From Mercurialis annua (taxonomy: Eukaryota; Streptophyta; Magnoliopsida; Malpighiales; Euphorbiaceae), in assembly GCF_937616625.2 (NCBI RefSeq), contig NC_065576.1, positions 33,568,628 through 33,632,627 of the forward strand: a stretch of 64,000 bases of DNA, given 5' to 3'. Positions 1 through 11,783 of the stretch are shown piece after piece. How positions within the stretch are numbered: the first letter of the stretch is position 1; each line of letters starts with the position of its first letter. Position numbers and translations under genes: made by a program. Below the pieces are notes generated by a model. The model saw only the letters and a program-made list of their open reading frames with translations. It was not told where the DNA came from and did no database searches.

Positions 1-3000
1 ACGGCCGGTTCCTCCATGGTGGCTTTTGGAAGTACAGCGCTAAACCTTCTAACATTTTGACTTTCAGCGAAAATGTCAATGAAGATGAGACTGAAGGGGA
101 ACATACAATTCAGGACGATATTGTAATTGCCAGTCAAGATTTTACTGCTGGTTTAGTCAGGATGGGAATCCTTCCTAGGCTGCGGTATCTTCTAGAGGTA
201 AGACATATATAAGATAAGTAATAAATTAGTTGACATGTGAATCCTCTGAGAGTTTCTCTTCCATGCATTTTGATGTTTGTCTTGCAAAAATTGTTACCAA
301 ACTGCTTAAGTTGGACTGTCAGCAGCAGAACTGAAAAGATGTTCGTGTAAAAAGATATTTTTTGAACTGATGTTAATTTAGAAAGATCATTTTGATAATC
401 ATGGTATCAGAATCAGGTGCCTTGCATGCAAACTTTCGACGTCTGGGCTAGTAATTTGTTAGTAAACTTTGAACATCTGTAGTTTCTGAGCTTCATGAGG
501 TTATGTTGCATGTAATTTGGCATATCCTTGTAGCACTCAATTCACTTACTTTCGCTATTAATTTGAATTGAAGATTGTTGCATAACAAAAACATAAGTTG
601 TATACTACCATTATGTGCAAATGACATGCAATTTTTATTCCCTCTTTTTTGGGAGTGGGGGAAAAAAGAGGGCGGCAGCAAAAGCTATTTGGACAATTGA
701 AGCTGATTGTAACATTAAGGAATGTCATCTTTGAGAAGTAGCGTTAAATTTTGCTTAGTGATTTTTCCTTGAATCACTATTGCATGAGGTGATGATAGTG
801 ATGGTTGGCTTCTAGATGGAAGTAATGGTTCTGGGTTTTCCGTTTGCTGATGTATTTTTGTGCATTGTTCAGGGTGATCATAATGCAGCCTTACACGAAA
901 GCGTAGTTTCAATACTTGTTGCAATAGCTAGGCATTCCCCAACTTGTGCGAATGCAGTTATGAAGTGCCAAGGACTTGTCCATGCAGTTGTCCACAAATT
1001 TACTATGGGAGATACAACAGAAATTAATTTTTACAAGATAAAATCTGTTACTCTTATAAAGGTAAGCAGCAACTCAAATTCTTCTAACCTGCTGAGCAAA
1101 TTGTATATGACTGTTTTTTTAGTAAGTCAATCCTACTTGTCTTACATTGTAGGCAAAGTCTTTATCTGTGTTTTTTACTTGCGTGTAAAACAGGTACTGT
1201 TTCAAGCTGACAAGAAAAATTGCATTGAGTTCATGAACAATGAGTCCTTTCAGGCTTTGACTCAGAATCTGTTCCGATACACTTCCTCCCTTGATCACTG
1301 GATGGAGCATGGGAAGGAAAGTTGTAAACTGTCATCTGCTTTAATTGTTGAACAACTACGTCTTTGGAGGAGCTGCATCAATTATGGGTTTTGTATATCA
1401 TACTTTTCAGATATCTTTCCTGCCTTGTGCTTGTGGTTGAATCCACCTACATTCAAAAAACTCAAGGAGAATAATGTTCTATGTGAGTTTGTTTCTATCT
1501 CTCGAGAGGCATATCTTGTGCTGGAGGCCTTGGCTAGAAAGCTTCCAAGTCTCCATTTACAGGAGGAACAGTACAATCAAATCGTACATTGTGCTAGTCA
1601 TTTACAGGAAAACTGGTCTTGGAGTTTCGTTACCCCCATAGTCGATTTAGCTTTAAAGTGGATAGCACTAAAGAATGATCCATGCTTTGCTAAATACATT
1701 GAGGGGAAAAAAGGTACGGGGAGCTGCTACACTGCCCAAGATTTATCTAATAGTTCATTGTTGTGGGTGTTTTCAGCTGTCATGCATATGCTGTCAACAT
1801 TGCTTGAAAAAGTGAAGCCAGCGGAGACCATGATGGCAGAAGGATATGACGAGCATGTACCATGGTTGCCCGAGTTTGTTCCTAAGATTGGACTTGAAAT
1901 TGTTAAAAACCAGATCTTCAGCACCAGTCGTAGAGAAGAACCAGAACATTTCTATGAAGATGGTGCTTTTGTTGAGGATTTGTGTTTTTTGAGAAAGCAA
2001 AATGACGACGAATCTTCATTAGCTGCTGTATACTGCCTTCATGGTCTTCTTAGGGCTATAACTACAATTGATGACTTGATCAGATCGGCTAGAAGTGCAA
2101 TCAGTAACCCTCCATCGCCAGGATATAGTTTCTCAAGAGAAGAGAAAATACTTGGCAATGGGATACTAAAAAGTTATCTTGTTGACTGGAGATACGTGCT
2201 CAATGTTTTCATGAAGTTGATAGAATCACAGTGGCATCTTCTGCAGTCCATTGAAACTTTTAAAAGAGGAGGACCTGCTCCAGGGGTTGGAGTTGGCTGG
2301 GGTGCTTCCGGTGGAGGATTTTGGTCGGTGCCTGTTTTGCTGGCTCAAGCAGATTCACGATTACTAATTGACATGGTTGAAATCTTCCAAATGATGTATA
2401 GCACAGAATTTCCAACAGATGAAGAGATGGCTTCTGCAATGCACATGCTTAACTCTATCTTAGAAGCATGTTTAACTTTTGGACCAAGGGATGGGGTTGT
2501 GATGGATAAAGCGTTACACTGTTTGCTTCAAGTCCCCGTTTTTAGGTATTTCAGTCTCTGTACCCAACATTTTATCAAAGTAAATAAGAAGATGAAACCA
2601 TTTAGCTGGGAATATGAAGAAGAGGACTACTTGTTATACAGTACAATTTTGGCTTCTCACTTTAAAAAAAGATGGCTATCTGCCAAGCAAAAATTGAAAG
2701 TTAAGGATGAAAATAATACTTCTCGGAACAAAAGTTTTAGAAAAGGCGGTGTTTCTCTGGAGACTATACACGAGGAATTTGAAACGTCAACAAGTATTAG
2801 CAGTCAAGAGTGGGCCCACCAGAGATTGCCGCTTCCTGCGCACTGGTATTTTAGTCCAATCTTAGGAATCAATGACCATATCGAAGTTGCTAAAGGGGGA
2901 TTATTCTTTATATTAGCAATGGAAGTCATGTCGACATTCGTATCAAGTAATATCGACTCTCCCGTTTCCAGCATTCCTTTGGTATGGAAATTTCACTCAT

Positions 3001-5184
3001 TATCAGTCGCATTACTTGCTTGTATGGATGTGCTTGACGATAAAAAGAGTAGGGATGTTTATGAAGCCTTGCAAGATATTTATGGTCAGCTTCTTGATAA
3101 AGCAAGATTTGCCAGGGACGAACATGTGAATTTATTATTGGATAAATCTGTTGTGGAGGTTTTGAGGTTTCAATCTGAGATCCATGAGAGCTATTCTACT
3201 TTTTTTGAGACACTTGTGGAGCAATTTTCCGCTGTATCTTATGGTGATGTAATTTTTGGTCGCCAAGTTTCCATATATTTACACCGTTCCACTGAAGCAC
3301 CTGTTAGACTTCATGCGTGGAATGCACTATCCAATGCTTCTGTTCTTGAAATTCTTCCGCCGGTGGACCAATGCATTGGCGAGGGAGATGGGTATCTCGA
3401 ACCTATTGAGGTAATGTTCAGCAAATGCTGAAAATTTCTTTCATCTTCTGTGGCGTGCTGCGTAGTTTCTGCAGTTCTTGGCTGTCAGCAGACTCTTATT
3501 CTTGGCTGTTAGAAACAATGAAAATTTATATTGCGCGGGGAGAGAGAAGAAAAGAGAATGGACTTGGGCATGAATAATTATATGTTTTGGGTTTAGGGTC
3601 TACGGAAAATGTCAATACTTACGTGTTTTGATGCAGCTGTTTAGGTGGTATTTAGAAATGAGCTTAATTGCATAATTTTTTAATGTCACAACACTTTAGA
3701 GATACTATTCACATTAACCTCTAGCACACCATGCCTTCTGTTTTTGTGACTTCTTTAGCCTTCTAAAGTATCGATTTCAGATTTTATTTTTGAAGAGAGT
3801 AATTTTAAATATTGTACGTAAAGGTTTTTGCTGCTGATAAATGTTCATCATCTTTCTGCAATAAGCAAAATATGAAGAATCTTTTTACTCATGTTATAGC
3901 ATGTGCAGGATAATGAAGACATTTTAGAAGCTTATGTGAAGTCTTGGGTTTCTGGCGCTCTGGACAGATCCTTTGTGCGAGGATCAATGGCATTCATTCT
4001 AGTTTTGCACCACCTTTCATCTTTCATCTTCCTTGTGTGTCATGATAAGATGTCAGTGAGAAATAAGCTTGTAAAGTCTCTACTGCGAGATTGCTCCCAG
4101 AAGCAAAAACACAAGGTTTGTAACTTTTCTGCAATGCTTCTTATTTATGGTCCTTCTAATGGAATTTTGCATACTTAGGCTGCTATATTAACATTTCTGG
4201 ATTTGTGCATTTAAGGCCTATTTGGTAGCAAATGTCTTTTAACTTTATGAAGTAGAGCATGAAAACATAGTATGAAGTTAGATACTACTTCAGCAGCTGG
4301 GACTAGTGCTTCTGAGAAGCAGTTGATAAATAAATATGCTAATTAGTAATAAATTTAAATTAATGAGTCCAGTTCATTTCTTGTAATTGAACTAATTTAG
4401 TTCCCTGTCCATTGGCTTCTCAATTCAATGCATGACGATTCCGTTAACTGCATTTTATGTTTTTATGGAAGTTGTTTAATCTGAATGTAGAATAATTTTC
4501 AAGAGAATTCGAAAATTGCAATGAGCTTACTAAATGGAGTGTGCTTTTTGCTAAGAATATGCAAGATTGCTTTGATGATATTAAATGGCATGTAAAGTTT
4601 GAATGCATGGGGATGCATTGCAGACAGCAAAAGCAATTTGAGTTCATGATTTCAATGTTGTGTTGTTTGGATAGAACCTATGTAGCACGGAATTGGAAAC
4701 GCTGAAACGGAAAATGCCACTAGAATAAGTTATAAATATTGAGTTTTGGAGTCTTAGAAGTGTTGAACAAAAAAGAAACACATAAACATAGGACTTAATA
4801 AGTCTCCATGGGATAGAACAGCCGGAATCCGAGCTTTGATGGAATTAATTTTCATGTGGCGTGTTGTTTCCTGTTTTTTCTATTGGGTACTTTTGATTCT
4901 TTTCAATGTATTATTTGTGTTTGTTTGATGTTAAAAATAGGACTATTCTACATAACTTATTTTATTTTTTAATAATGTGCATGATTGGTTCATGTTAGCA
5001 GGCAATGATGATGGAACTTGTAGAGTATAGTAAGGGATGCACATCTGAAATGCCCTTGCAGAGCAGCGATATCGGCAAAAGGTTTGAAATACTTGCCGAA
5101 GCTTGCGAGCGAGATTCGTTCCTTTTAACTCAAGTGGAGAATTTAAAGTCCGATTTTGTAAAGAAACACAATGTTGTGACATAA
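1..5184 (+). CDS. IYO: MINIYO/RPAP1-type RNA polymerase II-associated protein, C-terminal part (copy 1; join 1..197, 873..1061, 1194..3410, 3909..4115, 5002..5184)
   Basis: Five exons, all phase 0, with GT-AG borders, give 996 codons ending in TAA at 5182-5184. Exon 1 is read from base 3 and continues left of the window. Landmarks are GRFLHGGFWKYSAKPSNIL in exon 1, IARHSPTCANAV in exon 2, the glycine-rich RGGPAPGVGVGWGASGGGFW near base 2262 and LHAWNALSNASVLEILPPVD near 3310. These are features I associate with plant MINIYO, the orthologue of RPAP1. The family is about 1,500 residues, so this would be the C-terminal two thirds. MINIYO is known to bind RNA polymerase II, support elongation and enter the nucleus as cells begin to differentiate. 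No stop or frameshift is seen in the joined exons. The 871-codon ORF from 816 reads through introns and is not the real product. A partly deleted second copy lies at 14911-40606. The splice sites are inferred by eye. Confidence 0.85.
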
Positions 5185-5551
5185 CTTTAAGTTAATGCAT
5201 ATAAACCTGAAGGACTTTGAATTTGTTCCAGTTCTTTCTATTTTCTTTTTCTTTTTCTTCACTTGTTCTTTTTCTGTTTAATATACGGAAAGAATTAGCA
5301 AAGAGTGTTTACCTTGGCATGAAGGATGAGTCAATATTAGGGACGTATATGTATATAGAAAAAAAAGGCAAGATACATATTAATACTCTTGGATTTTAGC
5401 GTTTTGATTATTTATAAATTCTAATTTTTAAAATGGTCATTTATATATCTAAACTGATTGAGCAGCCTTATTTTTCCAATTGTGAGATCAGATAGTGGAG
5501 AGACTCAGAGTCAGTTTTTACTTTTTAGGATAAAGTTTATCTTATTATTGG
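5185..5551 (+). other. IYO copy 1 3' flank
   Basis: Downstream of the IYO stop. Similarity to the 3' flank of copy 2 (40567-40606) continues only to about 5219 and then stops, which marks the edge of the duplicated block. The rest is T-rich, with no gene that I can support. CTTATTATTGG at 5541-5551 is the left target-site repeat of the next element. Confidence 0.5.
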
Positions 5552-5667
5552 TTTAATTACAGAACTAAACCTTTTTTGGGCCCAAATAACATGGCTATCT
5601 TTTTTCTTCAAAATTTTACACGCGTACCAGAAAATATCAATTTATTATACTGAATACCTTTTTTTGC

Positions 5668-5832
5668 TGATGTCAGCGTGCGTCCCTATCCGCGCTGACA
5701 TCATCGCGCGTCAGCAGGCCTGACGCACGTCAGGCCTGCTGTCTTATCTTGTCTAGTGCACCAGCTGGTGCACTAGAAACTGACCCGCAGTGGGTCAGTT
5801 AATTTGATGTGTTCACTGAATGAACACATCAA
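5668..5832. repeat. Left terminal hairpin array of the 5.6-kb element
   Basis: Consecutive inverted repeats with short loops: TGATGTCAGCG (5668-5703), CAGCAGGCCTGACG (14-bp arms, loop CA, 5712-5741), CTAGTGCACCAG (12-bp arms, no loop, 5753-5776), AACTGACCC (5778-5800) and TTGATGTGTTCA (5804-5832). An alternative hairpin with GCGTCAG arms overlaps at 5708-5726. The named arms are exactly complementary. Confidence 0.9.
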
Positions 5833-6189
5833 AAAGAATTCCTTTTTTTAATAAATTATAATAAAAATTATTTACATATATATTTTCAAAAAATATATTT
5901 ATTTATTTAAATTGTGCCAAAAATAATCTAATCTATATAAATTTATAAAAAATATTAATATTAATTTTAAAAAAATGAGAAATTGAATTAATTAAAAAAT
6001 TTTAATATTAATTTTAATTTTAAAAATATAGATATAAAGAATTAAATCAACTAAAATATACTAATATTAATTTTTTTAATTTTAAAATCAAAAAATAAAT
6101 TAGATATAATAGATTGGAGTTTAATCAAATAAGTTAATTAAATTTTTAAATTATTATTTTCTATTTTTATTGATTTAGTTGAATCAATT

Positions 6190-6790
6190 TGATACATACA
6201 AAAGACATTTAAAATATTTCCAATACATATTTGATACATAATCGTTTTTCGAAACCTTTTTCTAATTTTTTTTTGTCTTTTTTAAGTTCTATTACTAATG
6301 TTTTTATACATATCAGAAACTTGTCGAAAATTTAATTGAATCAACTGATGCATATTTGATACATACAAATGGTATTTGAAAAATATTTGATGAATATCCG
6401 ATACATATTTGATACATCTTCAATAAATATCAAATACATATCTGATACATATTTAATACATATCTGATACATATTTAATACTACATATTCCTTATATATT
6501 TTAATACATGTATTACATATATATTTTGTATACATATTTGGTACGCATTTGATACATATTTAATACATTTCCAATACATATTTAATACATATTCGTTGTC
6601 CGAAACCTTTTTCTCTATATTTTGTATACATATTTGATACACCTCCAATACATATTTAATATATTTCAAACACATATTCGTTATTCGTAACCTTTTTCTT
6701 ATTTTTAAAGTTCTATTACTAATATTTTTATACATTTCAGAGATTATCGCAAAATTTTAGTACATGTATTACATATATATTTTGTATGCA
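6190..6790. repeat. Degenerate GATACATATTT tandem repeat
   Basis: Many loosely spaced copies of GATACATATTT / AATACATATTT fill the interior of the element, with a twice-occurring TTCGTTGTCCGAAACC-like block. Short ORFs on the minus strand here encode only repeats of MYQICIKY type and are artefacts. A similar sequence near 10330-10500 links a second, decayed copy. Confidence 0.7.
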
Positions 6791-7371
6791 TATTTTATAT
6801 ACATATGGTATATAATTTATATATCATAGGTATATTTTTAAAATGTGTTAAAGAGATAAATCGTTGATACATAATTTATACATGATATATATTTTTTTTA
6901 AAATATACTTAATAGATACATAATTTATACATAATAAATATATTTTATGCATCAAACCCGTGTTTTGGTGTGTAAGAATAATGTATTCGATAAGTAATTT
7001 ATAAAATTATATTTTTTGAATGTTCTAAGAATAGAATCATGAGGGTATTTTGATAATATAATCTTAAATTAAAAATAAAAGTGGCTATTTTTTTATTTCT
7101 ATAGAATAAAAAAAATTAGCTTTATGAGACGAGGGAAATATTATTTGTGTATTTTATATTTTTAAAATTTAGTCTATTTATATTTTAAAATTTAAATTAA
7201 TATTAGTTTTTTAAAATTTAAAATTTAAATAAGTAAATTAATAGATAAATTGAATAAAAAAATTAGATAAAGTGTTTGTTTTAAATATTAGATAAAATTT
7301 AATTATTAAATAAATAAATAAGTAAGAAAAGGTTTGTTTTATTAAAATTTTAAAAAAATAGGTTGGCTAAA

Positions 7372-7475
7372 TGACCCGCGCGCGTCACCCGCGGGTCAGT
7401 GTAGCATGTGCACCAGCACATCTGGTGCACATGTCATGCGTCAGCAGGCCTGACGCGCGCGTCAAGCCTGCTGAC
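7372..7475. repeat. Right terminal hairpin array of the 5.6-kb element
   Basis: Hairpins read TGACCCGCG (7372-7398), ATGTGCACCAG (7406-7432), GCGTCAG (7438-7456) and an overlapping larger one opening GTCAGCAGGC with one mismatch (7440-7475). From inside outward this mirrors the left array (TGACCC, GTGCACCAG, GCGTCAGCAGGC), so the terminal inverted repeat is itself built of hairpins. Confidence 0.88.
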
Positions 7476-7607
7476 GTCATTGTACGTAAAAAATGTAAAC
7501 TTTTTGTGAAAAATGGTACCGCACGTCAGCTATTTTATAGGGAAAAGTACCGCATGAAAAGTTACCCACTTTTTTACACAGATCTGTAACTTACTCCTTA
7601 TTATTGG

Positions 7608-8237
7608 TGCACTCCATTTTGTATACTTATGCAAGGAATAAATGGTTCAGTTCAATTAAGTTTAGAGATAAATGGTTCAGTTTTTCATAAAAAAGATCAT
7701 AAAGAAAAAATTAGAGATAGATTGAATATAATTTTTTATTATTTATAAGGATTCTACTATCAATCAAATACTTGATGACATTTGAAGGAATTAGTCATCA
7801 ATTTAAGCATTAAACTATATAAGATGATAATAAAATTACCAACTAATAACAACAAAAAAATTAAATTAATAGATGGTTTATTATAATTGACTTAATGGAT
7901 ATCATTAACAATTTCTTCCTTTAAAAAGGAAGAACTAAAAAGCAAATAATTCATACATTTTTATTACGATGCAAGTCCACAAAAAGTGGAGGAATACAGA
8001 AATCAAACTAAAATAATCAGAATCTGAATTCTGATATACATCAAATTTAAAAACAAAAATACCACTCTAAAAGAAACACAGCCAATAACCTGGGTAGCAC
8101 GGACAAGGAAAATAGGACACTTGGATACTGCGAAATAGTGTTATTTTAAAATTTCCTACGTAAAACTGAAATTTCGTGTTCGAAACGTATCCACGACACT
8201 TGGATTGAAAGAAGCGCCCGTGCTACCTAGCAGGCAA
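7608..8237. other. Intergenic, no gene seen
   Basis: AT-rich sequence between the element and the 3' end of the glycosyltransferase. It probably includes the transferase 3' untranslated region. No long ORF or clear repeat boundary is visible. Confidence 0.5.
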
Positions 8238-9668
8238 CTAAACATGTTTGTGCTGCATAATTTCATTTATGAGCAATTTCATGTTAAGATAAGAAGAACC
8301 ATTTTCTTGTACTGTTTCTCTGGCCAATCTGCTAAGCTCCATGGCTCTTTTCCTTCTATCTTTGGTATCTTCTGCTTCATCATCCATCAACCTATCAACA
8401 GCTCTTTTAAAATTTTCTCTTTTTACAGCCCCAACTTCTACCCCAATTTTTAACACATCCACTATCAACTTTTCATTGCAAAATTGGTCAGCCAAGCGTG
8501 GCCACGTCACCATTGGAAGGCCAGCACTTATGGCTTCCAGTGTTGAATTCCAACCACAATGGGTTAAGAATCCTCCAATTGATGGTTGTGATAAAATCAC
8601 CACTTGTGGGGCCCACCCTCTAATTATAAGTCCTTTTTCTTTGTTTCTATCCTCAAAATCATTTTCTTGTAACCATTTTTCTATCTCTATATAGTTTGAA
8701 CCTTTATCTCTTATAACCCATATGAAGGGTTTTTTTGAGGCTTCCAACCCTAAAGCAAGCTCTATCAATTGACTGGCTATTATGTTACAAAGACTGCCGA
8801 AACACACATATAAAACAGAATTAGGGTTTTGTGAATCAAGAAAATGCATGCACTCAGATTCTTCAATTGAAGATTTATCTCCTCTCCCAATCTTATCACA
8901 TTGGTCTTTGTTATATAATGAAACCGGACCCAGACACCATACTTTGTCTCCTTTTACATTTCTGTATTCTTGCACATAAGCTGATTCCATTTCTTCGAAA
9001 GAGTTGATAATCACGCCGCGTGTCACCTTTTCAGCCGCGGCCACTTGCTCGCGGATATCGCTGAAGTCAATTACTACTCCGGGAACCTGTTTTTTCGTCA
9101 GTTCGATTCGATGAGGCAGCTCCGGCACAGTGAAGTACTCCGAATCGGATTTCAAGTTTTCAAGAACCCTGAATTTGCGTATTTTTTGCATGCACGACAT
9201 GTAGAAACAACCAAAGGCAGTAAAAGAAATTCTTGGAACACCAAGCTTAGTAGCAACCTGAGCTGTGTAGGGTAAACACAGATCAGAGATTATGCAATCA
9301 GGCTTTGGAGTAACTTGTTCTTGAAGTAATCGCTCCACAGGTTCTTGCAGCCGAAATGTGGCGGAGAAAAATTTAGACCGTAAGGCTAATGAAGGCAGCA
9401 TGTCCCAGTTCTCACAATCTTTGGGTAATCCTGCTGCTTCTGCTGGAAATTCAAGCTCGATGAAGCGCATTCGAAGGCCGGAGTCTACAGCTCGAACGAC
9501 CAGTGGTCTGAAACGTTTGGCGTTCAGGGGTGTTGTGATTATTGTAACTCTGATGCCTTGTTCAGCCAGTACTTTGGCAATGTCCATCATGGGAATCATG
9601 TGGCCTTGTGCCATGAATGGAAACAAGACGAAGTGTAACTTTTGGGATTTGGGATTGGAAGAAGCCAT
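8238..9668 (-). CDS. UDP-glycosyltransferase, family 1, UGT73-like
   Basis: A 476-residue single-exon ORF of normal length for plant UGTs. These cytosolic GT-B enzymes move a sugar from a UDP-sugar to small molecules such as flavonoids, terpenoids, coumarins or hormones. The N-terminal acceptor domain has the catalytic His in FPFMAQGHMIPM (His23) and the partner Asp in CIISDL (Asp129). The 44-residue PSPG donor box runs from Trp352 to Gln395, with HCGWNS in its centre. The final Gln is typical of glucose-using enzymes. The opening and the TWPRLADQFCNEKL tail of the box point to family UGT73, perhaps 73C. The acceptor cannot be read from sequence. The start at 9668 fits because the family opens shortly before the HVLFPF-type strand. 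No stop, frameshift or missing key residue is seen. A decayed MULE relic starts only about 107 bp upstream. Confidence 0.93.
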   Translation of the reverse strand: MASSNPKSQKLHFVLFPFMAQGHMIPMMDIAKVLAEQGIRVTIITTPLNAKRFRPLVVRAVDSGLRMRFIELEFPAEAAGLPKDCENWDMLPSLALRSKFFSATFRLQEPVERLLQEQVTPKPDCIISDLCLPYTAQVATKLGVPRISFTAFGCFYMSCMQKIRKFRVLENLKSDSEYFTVPELPHRIELTKKQVPGVVIDFSDIREQVAAAEKVTRGVIINSFEEMESAYVQEYRNVKGDKVWCLGPVSLYNKDQCDKIGRGDKSSIEESECMHFLDSQNPNSVLYVCFGSLCNIIASQLIELALGLEASKKPFIWVIRDKGSNYIEIEKWLQENDFEDRNKEKGLIIRGWAPQVVILSQPSIGGFLTHCGWNSTLEAISAGLPMVTWPRLADQFCNEKLIVDVLKIGVEVGAVKRENFKRAVDRLMDDEAEDTKDRRKRAMELSRLARETVQENGSSYLNMKLLINEIMQHKHV

Positions 9669-9775
9669 GTATGATTTTGCAAGTTTCTATGAAAGAAAAT
9701 GGTTTCCTTTTCAAAAATTATAAAACAATTTCAGAATAGGCATAGGATTCCTTTCCACAATTACTGTCTTTTCAG

Positions 9776-10500
9776 CAGGCCTGACAAACAGGTGCACCCA
9801 TTCCCACAAAATGGACACCTTTTTTGAAAGGTCCCCATACACTACTTTTTCTTTTTTAATATATACATATAAATGTTAGATATTTATATTAAATATTTTT
9901 AATAAACTCAAATTATTAATTTATTTATATACTCCCTCTATCCCAATAGAGTTGTCCACTTTGCCTTTATCACATAGTTTAAGAAAAGTGATTATTACTT
10001 ATGGGTTTTATAAAATTTTCCTTACTTTTCTTGTCATACCCCTATTTAATATAGGGTCCACTAGCAAGTTACTCACTAGTAAATTTTGAAGAGGGTTAAT
10101 AAAAGAAAATTGAGTGTAAAAGGTAGTTACTTTTTGAAAGTGGACAAGAGTTTTGGGACAAAAATATTTCTCAAAGTGGACAACTCTATTGGGACGGAGG
10201 GAATATTTTATAAATATAACATATCAAAAATAATTTATTCTATATAAAATATTAGAAATATTAATGTTAAATTTGAAATATATATTTGAATAGACTATTG
10301 TCAAATTATGTTAAAAATTAAAAAATAATCAAACATAAAATTTGATACATCTCGATACATATTTGATATATATTTGATCGTTCGAAATCTTTTTCTTGTT
10401 GTTATAATTTTTATAGTTTTGTTGTATATTTTAAATACATATATTTGATATATCTCCGATGCATATTTGTTGTTTGGTGCATGTTCATAACATTTAGTGC
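9776..10500. mobile_element. Decayed relative of the hairpin-end element
   Basis: Contains TTCAGCAGGCCTGAC and CAGGTGCACC, the same words as the terminal hairpins at 5708-5776. A CAAAAATAATTTATTCTATA block matches the interior near 5920, and GATACAT repeats with TTCGAAATCTTTTTC match 6240 and 6600. The order is the same as in the intact element, but the hairpin arms are broken. A Stowaway MITE sits inside. Borders are approximate and no TSD was found. Confidence 0.55.
9932..10203. mobile_element. Stowaway-type MITE (Tc1/mariner)
   Basis: 272 bp flanked by TA (9930-9931 and 10204-10205). The ends are inverted: CTCCCTCTATCCCAATAGAG on the left and the complement of CTCTATTGGGACGGAGGGAA on the right, matching the Stowaway consensus. 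Extended pairing continues through GTTGTCCAC / GTGGACAAC. No coding capacity. Confidence 0.92.
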
Positions 10501-10917
10501 TGGTAAATTTTGGTTAAAAATCAATATTTTTATTAAAAATAATCCTTGATTTGCTAGTGAATAAGAGGTTTTCAAAAATTATACAATAATTAGGTCGATG
10601 CCAGCGCGTTGCGCGAATAAAATTTATAATTTTTAATAATTCCATATAGTATAAGATGTAATTTATTTCAGTATAATAATTTGATACAGTTTAATTAAAA
10701 AATTAAAATAATTAAAATAATATAAGATGTAATCTATAAAAACAATATTGTAAATAAAAATTATACTCTCTCTCTATACAAATACTTGAGAAAAATATTA
10801 TGAAAAAATTCTTTAAATTTATATGTTGCAAAAGACATAACTTGTTTATTTTAAATTTTTGATGATACTGTAAATTTGTTTATATGGAAATAAATTAACA
10901 ATACATATAATTAACAT

Positions 10918-11261
10918 CATGCCAAACGTTATGGTGTCTGGTTATTTAGGAGATATGGAAATGTAGGAATGACAGAGTTTTTCGTAATGAGAGTTCAACT
11001 AAAGAGGCGGTGATTTTTAATTGTTTTACGAAGGCGGTTTTTCACTTCAAGTGTTGTAATAGAAGTTTTTGTTATTCGGGTTCGGATTTCCTTAGAAATC
11101 CTTACAGTATTTTGTATTCGAACGGTTAATGTTCTTGTCGTTTCTTATAGCCTAAGCATTTAGTGTGCCAGCTTGCGTGTGCCACTTTTTGTGCGAAAGC
11201 TATAATATTCGGCGTTCGCCACTTCTTATGGCTTTAAAATAATTTTCTATTCATAAAAAAA
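10918..11261 (+). mobile_element. 5'-truncated L1-type LINE (3' end only)
   Basis: Flanked by a 15-bp duplication ACATATAATTAACAT (10903-10917 and 11262-11276), with an A-rich tail just before the right copy. The segment reads like the extreme C-terminus of a plant LINE ORF2 (words like RNDRVFRNE and SDFLRNPYS), comparable to the tail of the full element at 28393-32067, followed by its 3' untranslated region. Confidence 0.85.
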
Positions 11262-11559
11262 ACATATAATTAACATGACATTTCATGTAAAACGAATTTA
11301 AAATTTATTCTTTATAACGAAACTAATTTAAGATAATAAAATTATCGGACAATAATTTACAAGAGAAGATTTTACAAATAAATTTGTTGATTTTTGGACA
11401 TATTATATTTTTCAAATGAGGAACCGGTCTAAATATAAATATAGCTAACAAATACATAATACCCTCCTATTTGGGTTGAAATAAAGTAACAATTTATGCT
11501 AAATCAAATGAATAACAAAAATTACAATTAATGCAAGTTGTATAATAATTCATATTATT

Positions 11560-11783
11560 ATAGATGTACTTCCCCAACTTTTGTTTATTCAGGACTGAAT
11601 TTTTTCAGAAATCTGTATTATATTTTGTAGCGATTGTTTTTTTTTATTTAGAACCGTAATCTTTAATGTGCCGCTCTTAGTGCGTCATTTCTTGAGCGTA
11701 AGTTTTTGAATTAAGAATTTTTGCCACTTTCTGTTACCTCTATATAATTTTCATTCATAAAATAAATAAATAAATACATAATT
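11560..11783 (+). mobile_element. Second LINE 3' fragment
   Basis: From about 11580 the sequence follows the same 3' untranslated layout as the previous fragment (stretch with GTGCCGCTCTTAGTGCG, CCACTTTCTGTTACC, then TTTTCATTCATAAAATAAAT). It ends in an A-rich tail. AAATACATAAT occurs at 11450-11460 and 11772-11782 and could be the TSD, which would place the left edge near 11461. This is uncertain. Confidence 0.55.

Larger units (their letters stand above)
5552..7596. mobile_element. Non-autonomous MULE-like element with hairpin-array termini
   Basis: Flanked by an 11-bp direct repeat CTTATTATTGG (5541-5551 and 7597-7607), compatible with the 9-11 bp duplications of Mutator-like elements. 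The outer ends are weakly inverted: left TAATTACAGAACT, right complement TAAGTTACAGATCT. Further in, both ends carry GC-rich arrays of perfect hairpins in mirrored order. The 1.5 kb between is very AT-rich and has no transposase. The left array is at 5668-5832 and the right at 7372-7475. Calling it a MULE is inference from TSD length and from its likeness to the transposase-bearing element at about 33804-39166. A foldback element of another superfamily is possible. Confidence 0.65.

Noticed and set aside
816..3431. 871-residue continuous ORF taken as a complete gene
   Set aside because: It reads through introns at 1062-1193 and past the donor at 3411, and it starts in an intron. The spliced model keeps phase 0 throughout and matches the family.
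4943..5182. 79-residue minus-strand ORF, repeated at 40325-40564
   Set aside because: Antisense of the last IYO exon. It is duplicated because the exon is.
6341..6735. Minus-strand ORFs rich in MYQICIKY repeats
   Set aside because: Translation of the GATACATATTT repeat, not a protein family.
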